64,000 nt of DNA from Deltaproteobacteria bacterium HGW-Deltaproteobacteria-12 (GCA_002840565.1 PHBK01000010.1:58311-122310), one strand, 5' to 3'; shown: positions 28,217 to 37,695, counted from the stretch's first letter. A program made the numbers and translations. Notes: generated from the letters alone by a model not told the origin.

Positions 28217-28298
28217 CGGCCTGTTGCCCAAATACCTTTTGCAAAGATTATAGAGAGCGGATATAAAAATAGCAACACTTTGTTGGAGAGAAACCACC

Positions 28299-28451
28299 AT
28301 GATGGGTTACCAACCTGATGCTCAACCGAAGCTCTTTTATCATTCATTCAATCTTGAAGAGCGCATTCCTGCCAACTCTGTTTTGCGGAATATCCGAGGG
28401 CATCGCACTGATAAACGCGATGCACATAACGGCTTCCGTCTTCATCAATGA
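28299..28451 (+). pseudogene. IS transposase 5'-end fragment (IS1182/IS5-like)
   Basis: An ATG with a good GGAGAG ribosome site starts [20 protein letters not shown] followed by [10 protein letters not shown], the typical opening of IS1182-type transposases. Homology stops after about 30 codons near 28390, where the DNA becomes yjbQ in another frame. The rest of the transposase and both IS ends are absent. Confidence 0.6.
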
Positions 28452-28710
28452 CGATGAATCCGGCCTGCATCAGGATTATGAAAAATGGCTGGAAAGACTG
28501 GCGCCCCATGAACCGACTTCTCAATATCTCCATAATCGGACGGGAGAGGACAACGGCGACGCACACTTAAAAAGACAGATTATGGGTCGGGAAGTTCTTG
28601 TCGCTGTCACCAATGGACAATTGGATTTCGGGCCCTGGGAACAGATCTTTTATGGTGAGTTTGACGGTGGGCGGAAGAAAAGGGTATTGATAAAAATTAT
28701 CGGGGAGTAA
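28387..28710 (+). pseudogene. yjbQ: YjbQ/UPF0047-family protein, N-terminally truncated
   Basis: The frame reads [20 protein letters not shown] then [40 protein letters not shown] and ends in [11 protein letters not shown], an almost complete YjbQ (secondary thiamine-phosphate synthase-like) domain. The normal first 30-odd residues are missing and replaced by out-of-frame IS transposase sequence. An ATG at 28318 could still start the frame, giving a 130-residue chimera with an alien N-terminus. I call it a pseudogene, though residual expression is possible. Confidence 0.7.
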
Positions 28711-28821
28711 TGGCCAACGGCAGCAACAACCTGATGGCTTATTACCCATGATATCCTTCTTGTTGCCTGCCGCCTGCTGCGCCATGATGATGTTTTGTGC
28801 TCTGTTATCAAATAATAAAGG

Positions 28822-29622
28822 ATGGCTATGAATACTGACAATATTTTGCACCTGAGTGACCTGAATCTGGCAGAATTTATTCGTGAAATGGCGCGCTGGA
28901 ATGCAGCAGGCGAGATATGGGAACAAAATGATCTTGTCCTGACGAAAGGAGCTGGCCGCAGTCCCATAACCAACAGCGCCATGAATTTAAGCCCTGCCCA
29001 CGATGCTAACTCCGGCAGCGATACGTTTGATCGCATCCAGTCGTTTTATGGCGCGCGGCAGTCCGGATTCAGCATCTATATACGAAAACATGCGGATCAG
29101 GCTCTGGAAACTATCTGCCGGCAGAAAGACATGCTTCAGGTATCCGATGCGCCGGGGATGATGGTGGATATGCAGATACCCTGTAAACAGCTGCCTTCGG
29201 GAATGGAAATCCGCGAGATCGATGATGTGGCCGGGGTCGTTGATTTTGCGTCTGTGATGATGCAGAGCTACGTAAGCCTGGATATGCCGCCGTCCATCGG
29301 CGAAAAAATATTTGCCTCCCCGGAAAGACTGCTGCGTCCGTATAATTACCTGGTTGTGGCCTACGATAAGGGCCATCCCGTTACGGCAGCCATGGTTATC
29401 TTTTCGCATTCCATTGCCGGCATCTATTGGGTAGGGACAGTGCAAAATGCCCGGGGCAAAGGTCTTGCCGAGGCATGTGTCAGCGCTGTAACCAACGAGG
29501 CATTGCGGCGGGGGGCTGCATTCGTGGCCCTTCAGGCCAGTAAATATGGCGAGCCGATATACAGACGCATGGGATTTAAAGAATTTACCCGCTATCCCTG
29601 GTACATGCGTTTTTATAAATAA
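28822..29622 (+). CDS. GNAT-family N-acetyltransferase
   Basis: 266 residues. The C-terminal half (about 130-266) is a GNAT fold: IYWVGTVQNARGKGLAEACV contains the acetyl-CoA loop (Q/RxxGxG/A form, NARGKG), followed by EALRRGAAFVALQASKYGEP and YRRMGFKEF. The N-terminal half resembles the second, inactive GNAT-like domain of double-domain members. The substrate is unknown. ATG at 28822 or 28828; AAAGGATG just upstream. Confidence 0.85.
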   Translation: MAMNTDNILHLSDLNLAEFIREMARWNAAGEIWEQNDLVLTKGAGRSPITNSAMNLSPAHDANSGSDTFDRIQSFYGARQSGFSIYIRKHADQALETICRQKDMLQVSDAPGMMVDMQIPCKQLPSGMEIREIDDVAGVVDFASVMMQSYVSLDMPPSIGEKIFASPERLLRPYNYLVVAYDKGHPVTAAMVIFSHSIAGIYWVGTVQNARGKGLAEACVSAVTNEALRRGAAFVALQASKYGEPIYRRMGFKEFTRYPWYMRFYK

Positions 29623-29698
29623 AAATATAACCGGAGCAGACTCCTTCTTATTATGAAAAAGGCATTCTTAAGTCGCATTAGGACTTTGACATCAGGTG

Positions 29699-29707
29699 TG
29701 GTATAAT
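29699..29707 (+). promoter_or_regulatory. Extended -10 promoter element
   Basis: TGGTATAAT matches the extended -10 consensus TGnTATAAT exactly. No good -35 is spaced for it, as expected for this class. Transcription would begin near 29714, which makes the TTG at 29725 a very early start and leaves the ATG codons at 29743 or 29758 as alternatives for the next gene. Confidence 0.45.
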
Positions 29708-29724
29708 TATCTCAAGGTGAACCA

Positions 29725-31038
29725 TTGGTAAAAACCGTTTTCATGGGGATCAAGGACATGAAGAGGGTCTTAACAATGAGAAAGAAAAAGAAAACCGAGA
29801 GATCAAATCCCTGCAAGAACAACAACGAAAGAATTCTATCTTCCGCCTTCCTGCAAAGCTTCATCGACTCGATTCCCATACCCATATTTTATCAGGATAA
29901 CCGAGGCGTCTATCTTGGCGGCAATCAGCAATTCGGGGACTTCTTAGGCAGAAAAGTAAAAGATATTATCGGCAAGACGATCCATGAAATTGTCTCTCGG
30001 GATCTTGCCGAAATGTACGCACGGGCGGACAGGGAATTACTGCAAACTGGAGAAGACCAGGCCTACGAATGCGCCGTGCTTCATGCCGATGGCACCAAAC
30101 GCATTGTTTTTTTCAGCAAAACAAAGCTCAAAAATAGAGATGGAATATCAGCAGGTCTGATCGGATCGATCTTCGATATAACCGGACAAAAAGAGCTGGA
30201 GGAAAAGCTCCGCCGGGATGAAAAGAGATATCGCCGGATCTTTGAAAACATTCAAGACGTTTACTATGAAATAGAGCTGGATGGCACCATTCTGGAGATT
30301 TCCCCCTCCATCAACAAGTATTCTAAATTTCAAAGAGAAGATCTGATCGGGCGGTCCATTTATGATTTTTACGCCGACAAAAACAGAAGAGAAATTTTGC
30401 TGCAGGCAATAAAAGAAAAAGGTTCTATCCATGATTTTGAGATTCAGCTCCTGAATTATCAGGGGTCTTCCTATACCTGCTCGATCACGGCGGAAATTAT
30501 GCCCGGCGATAAAGATCGCCCGCCCTGGATCGTCGGTTCCCTGCGGGACATTTCCGAACGCAAGCAAAACGAAGAGAATTTAAAGCAAAGAGAAGAAGAA
30601 CTTTCCATCAAAACCCGGAATCTTGAGGAGGTAAACACGGCGCTAAAAGTGCTTCTCAAACAAAGGGAGGAAGATCGGAAAGAAATTGAAGAAAATGTTC
30701 TCACCAATCTCAACGCTTCCATCCTTCCCTATATCGAAAAACTGAAATACTGCCGGCTGAACGGTCAGCAAATGGCTTATCTGAAGATTATCGAAGCGCG
30801 GATGAAGGAGATCATTTCGCCGTTTCTCCATAGGATTTCTCAGGGCTGTTTCGATCTGACCCCACAGGAGATACGGGTAGCGGATTTCGTAAAATTTGGC
30901 AATACGACAAAAGAAATTGCCGACATTCTGGGGGTGTCGATAAAAACCATCGACTACCATAGAGATAATATCCGCAAAAAACTGGGTATCAAGAACCGTC
31001 AAACAAACCTTCGGTCTTTTCTGCTGCAACTGTCATAA
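29725..31038 (+). CDS. PAS-PAS-LuxR transcriptional regulator
   Basis: Up to 437 residues. Two PAS domains (about 45-150 and 160-280) are followed by a coiled coil (about 280-320) and a LuxR-type DNA-binding domain: LTPQEIRVADFVKFGNTTKE then IADILGVSIKTIDYHRDNIR. No receiver or kinase domain is present, so it probably senses a cytoplasmic signal directly. The start is uncertain (TTG at 29725, ATG at 29743 or 29758; the last has AAGGAC before it). It precedes the universal stress genes, hinting at a stress role. Confidence 0.85.
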   Translation: MVKTVFMGIKDMKRVLTMRKKKKTERSNPCKNNNERILSSAFLQSFIDSIPIPIFYQDNRGVYLGGNQQFGDFLGRKVKDIIGKTIHEIVSRDLAEMYARADRELLQTGEDQAYECAVLHADGTKRIVFFSKTKLKNRDGISAGLIGSIFDITGQKELEEKLRRDEKRYRRIFENIQDVYYEIELDGTILEISPSINKYSKFQREDLIGRSIYDFYADKNRREILLQAIKEKGSIHDFEIQLLNYQGSSYTCSITAEIMPGDKDRPPWIVGSLRDISERKQNEENLKQREEELSIKTRNLEEVNTALKVLLKQREEDRKEIEENVLTNLNASILPYIEKLKYCRLNGQQMAYLKIIEARMKEIISPFLHRISQGCFDLTPQEIRVADFVKFGNTTKEIADILGVSIKTIDYHRDNIRKKLGIKNRQTNLRSFLLQLS

Positions 31039-31161
31039 TCCCTGTTTTCCCCCCATATTCCCTCCGAAATCATTCCGTATTGTTTGGCAAGAAATAATGT
31101 CTATTGTTAAATAAACAGAAAATTAAATCCGGCCCAATGTCCGTAGCATAGGAGAATTTTC

Positions 31162-31611
31162 ATGTTCAAACCCAGAAAAGTACTTGTGCCAATGGATTTT
31201 TCGGAAGACTCGAACCAGGCCTTTCGCATCGCCTTGAGCATTGCAGACAAATATCAGTCCAGAGTTTTTCTTCTTCACGTCATCAGCGGCGTTGTCCTGG
31301 AGTATGTGGCCGATTACTGCATCGACCAGAGTCTTGTGGATCGTGTGCTCAATGAGAGCATTGTTTTTTCCAATGAGAAACTCCGGGAGGCTATTGATAA
31401 AAACCAGCATGTCGGGAACATCAAAGTTATTCTCAATGTGCGCAGGGGTCATCCCTATGAAGAGATTCTGAAGGAAGTGTCCGAACGGGAGATTGATCTG
31501 ATTGTAATCGCATCTCACGGGAAAACCGGTTTGAGGCAATATTTTATCGGCAGCGTGGCGGAAAAAGTCATGAAAGAGGCAAAATGCCCGGTGCTGCTTA
31601 TCCGCAGCTAA
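31162..31611 (+). CDS. Universal stress protein UspA family (1)
   Basis: 149 residues. The ATP-binding type is visible: VLVPMDFSEDSNQA at the start and ASHGKTGLRQYFIGSVAEKV (G-x2-G-x9-G-S pattern) near the end. GGAG precedes the ATG. It is followed by a second family member 130 bp downstream, and the two differ enough to be distinct paralogues. Confidence 0.9.
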   Translation: MFKPRKVLVPMDFSEDSNQAFRIALSIADKYQSRVFLLHVISGVVLEYVADYCIDQSLVDRVLNESIVFSNEKLREAIDKNQHVGNIKVILNVRRGHPYEEILKEVSEREIDLIVIASHGKTGLRQYFIGSVAEKVMKEAKCPVLLIRS

Positions 31612-31741
31612 GGAGAAAAAGGAGGTGAAACAGCGCGAAGTCGTTATGGAAAGTTTGATTGACCGGCTCAAGAAGACTGCGGATTGAGAAGGGGGTAAAA
31701 GCAAGCATTGTTCGACAAACTAATAATAAGGAGGGATTATT

Positions 31742-32206
31742 ATGTACTCGAAAGTTTTGGTTCCGCTTGACGGTTCCGAATTAGCGGAGTGTGCCCTGGT
31801 TCACGTCAAAAACCTGGCCAAAGATGGTGCGGTGCAAGAAGCGATCATTCTCAATGTCTTTCACTACGATATTCCTTCACTGGCCATTGAAGGGCAATCT
31901 GCCAGCTATATTGATTTCTACGCAATGAAGAAAAGAGCCGGGGAGGAATCCGCGAAGTATCTCGCCGCTGTGGAATCGCGGCTGAGTGCTGAGGGATTTA
32001 AAGTGAAAACGGAATCCCTGGAGGGTGATCGGCCGGCAGAAACCATCTCTGCTTATGCTCAAAAAAACGGTATCGAAATGATCATTCTGGCCACCCATGG
32101 CTATACCGGGTTGAAAAAACTGATGTTCGGCAGCGTGGCGCTGGAAGTTCTGCATGATTCTCATGTGCCGGTGCTGCTGATCAGGCCGGAGTCCTGCAGA
32201 ACATAG
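31742..32206 (+). CDS. Universal stress protein UspA family (2)
   Basis: 154 residues with VLVPLDGSELAECAL and the nucleotide loop ATHGYTGLKKLMFGSVALEV. AAGGAGGG lies just before the ATG. Usp dimers bind ATP and help survival under stress; the exact role is unknown. Part of a small stress cluster with the preceding Usp and the following phasin-like protein. Confidence 0.92.
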   Translation: MYSKVLVPLDGSELAECALVHVKNLAKDGAVQEAIILNVFHYDIPSLAIEGQSASYIDFYAMKKRAGEESAKYLAAVESRLSAEGFKVKTESLEGDRPAETISAYAQKNGIEMIILATHGYTGLKKLMFGSVALEVLHDSHVPVLLIRPESCRT

Positions 32207-32268
32207 GAAATATTGAAAGGGAATGATCACTTCTGAACTGAAAAAAATCTCAGATGAAGGAGATAAAA

Positions 32269-32532
32269 ATGGATGCAAAACAAATCGCCAAAGAAATGAT
32301 CGCTTTTAATAAAGCTGCCTTTGACAATAATTTCCAGGCAATGACCTTAGTGCTGGAGCAGACGGAAAAGATTATCAACAAATTCTGGGATAAGTCGCCT
32401 CTGTTGCCTGAAGAAAGCCGGCAAGCTGTCTTCGCGTGGATGAGAACCTACAAAAAAGGCCGCGAAGATTTTAAAAAGGTTGCCGATGAAAATTTCCAAA
32501 AGGCGGAAGATTATTTTAACGAGGCAAAGTAA
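32269..32532 (+). CDS. Small helical phasin-like protein
   Basis: 87 residues from the ATG at 32269, chosen because AAGGAGA lies at the right distance; the ATG at 32254 overlaps that site. The sequence is amphipathic helical (MIAFNKAAFDNNFQAMTLVL then EQTEKIINKFW), like phasin_2-type proteins that coat polyhydroxyalkanoate granules. No PHA synthase is in view, so the name is only descriptive. Confidence 0.6.
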   Translation: MDAKQIAKEMIAFNKAAFDNNFQAMTLVLEQTEKIINKFWDKSPLLPEESRQAVFAWMRTYKKGREDFKKVADENFQKAEDYFNEAK

Positions 32533-32674
32533 CGCATTGGAATCGGCAACCTTCGCTTTTCCAGGGTTGCTGAGGCTGAAAACACCGGATAGTGAAAGCT
32601 ATTCCGGCGTTGTGCTGATTGAAACAAATATGTATCCGGGGTGCCTGATTTTTGCTTGAAACGGGGATGTCTTT

Positions 32675-32800
32675 ATGGAAACAAGAAGAGAAAGAAAAAA
32701 CATGATACTAAAAATGCCCAGCAGTCAATGGGTCAGCCGGAAAAACAAACAGCTGACGGCAAAGGTAAAAGCAATCCTGGAGAAATTTAAATCAAGATAG
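32675..32800 (+). CDS. Very small basic protein
   Basis: 41 residues (METRRERKNM start, KAILEKFKSR end), strongly basic and helical. Position and composition, between the phasin-like gene and the secreted hydrolase, suggest a possible small regulator, but there is no clear ribosome site and no family. Low confidence. Confidence 0.3.
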   Translation: METRRERKNMILKMPSSQWVSRKNKQLTAKVKAILEKFKSR

Positions 32801-33008
32801 ATGCCCTGTGCAATATTTTATTAAAAGACTAAACAGATCCGCCGGAACCGGCTTCTTCCTCTCATGTCCATTATATTGAATTCATTAATTTTCTTCTATC
32901 AATTTAAAATTGCCCCAAAAACTGCAATAAAGTGTTTTTTAATTTCAACCGATTGGTCTATAGTGACGGAATATTCACTATGTACGTTCTGGAAAGGAGA
33001 AATGATTG

Positions 33009-34115
33009 ATGAAAATAAAACAGCTGCTGGCCCCGGGATTTCTTTTATTTCTGATATTGGCCCTGCTCACTGATGTGGAAGCCTGCTCGGTTTTCCGGGT
33101 GACGGCCAAAGACGGAACGATCATCAGCGGCCGGACAATGGAATTCGGGCATGACATGGGTTATGCCATGATTGTAGTTCCCCGCAACAGGAACTTTACG
33201 AGCCCGGCGCCGGACGGAATATCCGGCTTAAAATGGAAAACAAAATACGGTTACGTCGCCAGCAATGTTCTGGGAAAGGAAGATGGCGTCAGCGACGGCC
33301 TCAACGAAGCGGGGCTGTCCTTCAGCCTGTTGTGGTATGACAGCGACATGCAGTGGCAAACAGTTTCCCCAAAGGATAAATCCCCCGCACTCGCCAATAT
33401 TGTTTTCGGGTCCTGGGTTTTAGGAAACTTCAGCACGGTGAAGGAGGCGGCCGCGGCCCTTGCCGGCGTTAAAGTCTTCGGCATTAAAAATCCGGAGCTG
33501 GGGGGAGCAGTACTTCCCGCGCACTTTATCCTCTACGATGCGAAAGGCGACTGCATCGTTGTTGAATATGAAAAGGGCGATCTGCGCATTTATGACAATC
33601 CGCTGGGCATCATGACCAACGCGCCCAATTTCCCGTGGATGCTCACGAATTTGCGCAATTATGTCGGGATTAATACAAGCATGCTGCAGCCGTCCGCGTT
33701 TGGCGGAAAGATCTATAACACCACCGGCCACGGTTCGGGCATGTTCGGTCTGCCCGGCGATATCACACCGCCGGCGCGTTTTGTCCGCCTGGCCGTAATG
33801 ACCAAATATGCCGATGAACCGGTCGATAATGCAAGCGCACTGAATCTGGCGCAGCACATCGTCAGTTCCCTGCACATCGTCCGCGGCATGGCGGTTGACC
33901 GTGATCAAAGCGGCAAAATTGTGGCCAGTGAAACCACGCAGTGGTCAACTTATCGCGACCTGACCAATCGCGTTTACTATTTCCGCACCTATGATAATTT
34001 TAACCTGCGTAAAATCGATTTAAAAAAGCTGGACTTCAACGCGTCCGGGGTCAGAACGATTCCGATGTTTGCCGACAAGGAAATCATTGTCGATGTGACG
34101 CAGCGGGGAAAATAA
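33009..34115 (+). CDS. Secreted choloylglycine hydrolase / penicillin V acylase-family Ntn hydrolase
   Basis: About 368 residues from the ATG at 33009 (GGAAAGGAG upstream). A signal peptide (LLAPGFLLFLILALL) ends in VEA, and the next residue is Cys26 in the context ACSVFRVTAKDG, so signal cleavage would expose the N-terminal nucleophile of a linear-amide C-N hydrolase. The family motifs RTMEFG, DGLNEAGLSFS and a later NxxN region (TNAPNFPWMLTNL) are present. It probably cleaves N-acyl amides such as acyl-homoserine lactones, penicillin V or bile-salt-like molecules in the periplasm; the substrate is not determined. Confidence 0.88.
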   Translation: MKIKQLLAPGFLLFLILALLTDVEACSVFRVTAKDGTIISGRTMEFGHDMGYAMIVVPRNRNFTSPAPDGISGLKWKTKYGYVASNVLGKEDGVSDGLNEAGLSFSLLWYDSDMQWQTVSPKDKSPALANIVFGSWVLGNFSTVKEAAAALAGVKVFGIKNPELGGAVLPAHFILYDAKGDCIVVEYEKGDLRIYDNPLGIMTNAPNFPWMLTNLRNYVGINTSMLQPSAFGGKIYNTTGHGSGMFGLPGDITPPARFVRLAVMTKYADEPVDNASALNLAQHIVSSLHIVRGMAVDRDQSGKIVASETTQWSTYRDLTNRVYYFRTYDNFNLRKIDLKKLDFNASGVRTIPMFADKEIIVDVTQRGK

Positions 34116-34218
34116 CCGTTGATGGCTGGTTTCCCTATCTTCCTGCGGGATGGATATAAGTAAATAAGATCATGTTGACTTTGACCGTTTTAAGGGTAAG
34201 ATTTCAGTAACTGCAAAG

Positions 34219-34320
34219 AACGCGGTTCGTGTCTCGTGAAACGAAAATAACCGTCACTCGTGAAACGTGAAGCGTGAAGCGAAAAAACGAGATACGCTTC
34301 ACGAGGTGCGCACCACGCAT
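34219..34320. repeat. CG-phased heptad array
   Basis: Units such as CGTGAAA, CGTGAAG, CGAGATA, CGCTTCA and CGAGGTG follow each other with CG every 7 bases. It is forward (CGTGAAG) at the start and reverse (CTTCACG) at the end. It immediately precedes the kinase gene at 34340 and inflates its apparent N-terminus if an upstream GTG is used. Confidence 0.75.
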
Positions 34321-34339
34321 TAAAATAAGGATCAAGAAA

Positions 34340-36622
34340 ATGCCAAAGCCGCTGCGCGTAATGATGGTTGAAGATTCGGAAAATGACGCCTTTTTAACTA
34401 TCCGTGCACTGACAAAAGGCGGTTACGAACCGGAATATCAGCGGGTGGAAACCGCTGAGGCCATGCGCACCGCCCTCCGGGAGAAAACCTGGGATATTAT
34501 CCTCTGCGACTATCAGCTCCCGCAATTCAGTGGTCTGGCGGCCATCGCCTTGTTGAAAGAATCCGGTATCGACCTTCCTCTGATCATCGTCTCGGGCGCC
34601 ATCGGCGAGGAGACGGCCGCGGATTGCCTGCGCTGCGGCGCCCGTGACTGGGTGAGGAAGAGCAACCTGTCCCGACTCGTTCCCGCTATTGAACGGGAAT
34701 TGCAGGAAGTGGAATCAAGAAGTAAACGCAAGCGGGCTGAGGAGGAACTGAGTGAGAGCCGCAGACTGCTGGTGGATATGGAGAGGATCACCAAGGCTGG
34801 TGGTTGGGAGTATAATGTGGCCACTGACCGAGTTAAATGGACCGACGAGGTCTATCGGATTCATGGAGTCCTGCCTTCGGCATACGATCCGAACAATGTA
34901 CATAATGACATCTCGTTCTACGCGCCCGAGGACAGGTCAATCATCGAAACTGCATTTCGGGACGCCGTCGAGCAGGGCAAACCCTACGATCTGGAACTCC
35001 GCTTCATCAACGCGACGGGCGAACGACTCTGGGTCCGTACGATCGGGCATCCTGAGTACCAAGGCGACCACGTTGTGAGGGTACACGGCAACTTCATGGA
35101 TATCACCGAGCGCAGGAAGGCGGAGGAGGCGCTGAGAACATCGGAGTGGTTCCTTAAATCCACGCTGGACGGATTGGCGTACCATATCGCGGTGCTCGAC
35201 GATCGCGGTGAAATCATCCTCACCAACAAGGCATACTGCGATTTTGCGGAACGGAACGGTATCGAGCCGCGCGCAGTTTCCGAAGGGATCAACTATCTCA
35301 CAGCCTGCGATACCGCATCGGGCGAACATTCCCAGGAAGCCGGCCCATTTGCCGAGGGCATCCGGGAGGTGCTCTCGGGCAAGCACCGGTACTTCGAGTT
35401 GGAGTACCCTTGCCATTCACCGGATGAAAAGCGGTGGTTTTGCGGGCGGGTTACACCAATCATCGGCGAAGGACCGCGGCGGGTGGTTGTCGCTCATGAG
35501 AACATCACTGAGCGCAAACACGCAGAGGAGGCGCTGCGCCTGTCTGAAGAAAACTTCCGCCGTTCACTCACTGAATCACCCCTTGGCGTGCGCATCGTGA
35601 CCATAGGAGGCAATACCATTTATGCCAACCTGGCCATTCTGGATATCTACGGTTACGTCAGCATTGAGGAACTGGAAACAACTCCCGCAGAAAAACGCTA
35701 CACTCCGGAGAGCTTTGCCGGGCACGAGATAAGAAAGGAAAAAAGAAAACGTGGGGATGATGTCCCGTCCGAATACGAGATAAGCATCGTGAGGAAAAAT
35801 GGCGAGGTCCGCCATCTCCAGGTCTTGCGCAAGGAAATACTCTGGGACGGTGAAAAACAGTTTCAGGTAATTTATCATGATTTAACCGAGCACAAGCAGG
35901 CAGAAGAGAAAGTAAAGGCGTCCCGTTTGCAGTTACGGGCACTTTATAAGCGGCTGCAAAAAATACGTGAAGAAGAGAGGCTCCTGGTGGCGCGGGAAAT
36001 TCATGACCTGATGGGAGGAGGCCTGACCGGGTTGAAGATGGATCTCTCCTGGCTGTTACGCAAATTGCGCGACACAGACCCGCATGAAGTGCGCGATGCC
36101 TGTCAGGACAAGATTGCTTCAGCGAATGCTTTGATTGATCAGATGATTAGCGAAGTCCGCCGTATATCAACTGCTTTGCGGCCATCGATTTTGGACGATT
36201 TAGGACTGATCGCCGCGCTCGAGTGGCAGTTGGCGGAGTTTACGAATCGCACGGCTATTCCGCACGAGTTTACAACAACATTCGAATATATTGCGCTCGA
36301 TGAGCACACCGCCGTAGCCGTGTTTCGCATCTTTCAGGAAGCGCTCACGAACGTGGTGCGACATGCCCGGGCAACAAAGGTTACCGTCGATTTACGAGAG
36401 GGTGAGAAAAGTCTTTTCACGGCAGACAGTTTTGTTCTGGAAATCAGCGACAACGGCAGAGGAATCACCCGGGAGGAACTTCTGAATAGGGACTCCCTCG
36501 GTCTGCTGGGCATGAAAGAACGTGTTCTGGCTTTTGGCGGAGATATATCGATTTATGGTGAACCAGGCGGCGGGACCTCGCTCGTCCTGAAAATACCGCG
36601 CAGGCCGGGAGAAGCAGCATGA
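34340..36622 (+). CDS. REC-PAS-PAS-PAS sensor histidine kinase (HisKA_3 type)
   Basis: About 760 residues from the ATG at 34340 (AAGGATCAAG upstream); the earlier GTG at 34274 lies in repeat DNA. A receiver domain leads (VEDSENDAF, acceptor Asp in IILCDYQLPQ, VSGAIGEETA), then three PAS domains (about 150-255, 265-390, 400-520) and a NarX/DesK-type kinase: VAREIHDLMGGGLTGLKMDL with the phospho-His, EALTNVVRHARAT, DNGRGI and GLLGMKERV. It overlaps its NarL-type partner by 4 bp. The first two domains resemble the HD-GYP proteins at 52170 and 56326 strongly. Confidence 0.9.
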   Translation: MPKPLRVMMVEDSENDAFLTIRALTKGGYEPEYQRVETAEAMRTALREKTWDIILCDYQLPQFSGLAAIALLKESGIDLPLIIVSGAIGEETAADCLRCGARDWVRKSNLSRLVPAIERELQEVESRSKRKRAEEELSESRRLLVDMERITKAGGWEYNVATDRVKWTDEVYRIHGVLPSAYDPNNVHNDISFYAPEDRSIIETAFRDAVEQGKPYDLELRFINATGERLWVRTIGHPEYQGDHVVRVHGNFMDITERRKAEEALRTSEWFLKSTLDGLAYHIAVLDDRGEIILTNKAYCDFAERNGIEPRAVSEGINYLTACDTASGEHSQEAGPFAEGIREVLSGKHRYFELEYPCHSPDEKRWFCGRVTPIIGEGPRRVVVAHENITERKHAEEALRLSEENFRRSLTESPLGVRIVTIGGNTIYANLAILDIYGYVSIEELETTPAEKRYTPESFAGHEIRKEKRKRGDDVPSEYEISIVRKNGEVRHLQVLRKEILWDGEKQFQVIYHDLTEHKQAEEKVKASRLQLRALYKRLQKIREEERLLVAREIHDLMGGGLTGLKMDLSWLLRKLRDTDPHEVRDACQDKIASANALIDQMISEVRRISTALRPSILDDLGLIAALEWQLAEFTNRTAIPHEFTTTFEYIALDEHTAVAVFRIFQEALTNVVRHARATKVTVDLREGEKSLFTADSFVLEISDNGRGITREELLNRDSLGLLGMKERVLAFGGDISIYGEPGGGTSLVLKIPRRPGEAA

Positions 36623-37245
36623 TTAAAGTGCTTATTGTCGATGATCATCCGGTGGTCCGGCGCGGCCTGAAGCAGATTATCGAAGATGAACCGGATATGG
36701 AAGTAGCCGGCGAAGCGAAAAATGCCGTAGAATGTTTTGCGCTTGTCCGCCGGACACCCTGCACGATTGTTGTGCTGGATATCACATTGCCCGACAGAAA
36801 CGGCTTTGATGTGTTGAAACAATTGAAATCCGAACATCCGGCGCTCCCCGTTCTGATTCTGAGCGTTCACCCGGAGGACCAGTACGGTTTGCGGTTCATC
36901 AAGGCCGGCGCGGCCGGCTACCTGATGAAAGAAGGCGCCCCGGAAGAACTGGTTGTGGCCATCAGAAAAGTCCATGCCGGGTGCAAGTATGTCAGCGCCT
37001 CTCTCGCCGAGAGGCTCGTTTCCCGGCTGGGGGCATTGGATAAACCGCCGCACGAGAATCTCTCGGACCGCGAATTTCAGATTCTCTGTATGATCGCCGC
37101 GGGGAAATCTTTGAAAGGTATCGCGGATAAACTTTGCATTAGTGAAAAAACGGTCAGCACCTATCGCCGCCGCATTCTGGAAAAAATGAAAATGAGCACC
37201 AATTCCGACCTGATTCACTATGCCCTGGAAAACCACCTCGTCTGA
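36619..37245 (+). CDS. NarL/LuxR-family response regulator
   Basis: 208 residues. Receiver with DDHPVVRRG and acceptor Asp in IVVLDITLPDRNG; LuxR-type helix-turn-helix with LSDREFQILCMIAAGKSLKG then IADKLCISEKTVSTYRRRIL. Its ATG overlaps the kinase stop (ATGA), so the pair is coupled and is surely the cognate regulator of the upstream HisKA_3 kinase. Targets unknown. Confidence 0.95.
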   Translation: MIKVLIVDDHPVVRRGLKQIIEDEPDMEVAGEAKNAVECFALVRRTPCTIVVLDITLPDRNGFDVLKQLKSEHPALPVLILSVHPEDQYGLRFIKAGAAGYLMKEGAPEELVVAIRKVHAGCKYVSASLAERLVSRLGALDKPPHENLSDREFQILCMIAAGKSLKGIADKLCISEKTVSTYRRRILEKMKMSTNSDLIHYALENHLV

Positions 37246-37276
37246 ATAACTCCATGAACTACCCCGCCACTTGAAA

Positions 37277-37695
37277 TGCTCTCGTAAAAAGTGACGGAGT
37301 CGTAAAAAGTCCTCCAAGGCGTCATACCGGCGAAAGAGACTGTGTCGTAATGGGTGAAATTGTCATTTCATGTCCTCCGCTGGCGGAGGTGGCACGTAGT
37401 GACGGAGGTGGACTAAGTAGTGCTAAGGTGTAACTTGTCACTATTACTGCCACTTCAAAAATATCCACCCCCTTGCCCCCGCCAGCGGGGGACATTCCGA
37501 ACAGACTGCAATCAGCATCTGTCAATTGTGACACAGTCTCGAAAGCCGGTATCCAGACGTCGTCCCGACGAAAGTCGGGAACCAGCTATAATGAAAATAC
37601 TGGATTCCCCCGTATCAAGTACGGGGCAGGCTCTTCGTCGCGCTTCGCTTGCACGGAATGACAAAACAGGACAAAATCGACTTTTTACGAGAGCA
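37277..37695. repeat. Large nested inverted-repeat element (MITE-like)
   Basis: The ends are perfect 16-bp inverted repeats, TGCTCTCGTAAAAAGT and its complement. Inside lie a second inverted pair (GAGACTGTGTCG / GACACAGTCTCG, with CATACCGGC / GCCGGTATCC outside it) and a third (CCTCCGCTGGCGGAGG, CCCCCGCCAGCGGGGG). No transposase. The terminal part recurs near 54045-54331 with different internal filling. Confidence 0.7.

Noticed and set aside
36553..37317. 254-codon minus-strand ORF antisense to the NarL-type regulator
   Set aside because: Mirror frame of a clear response regulator gene.
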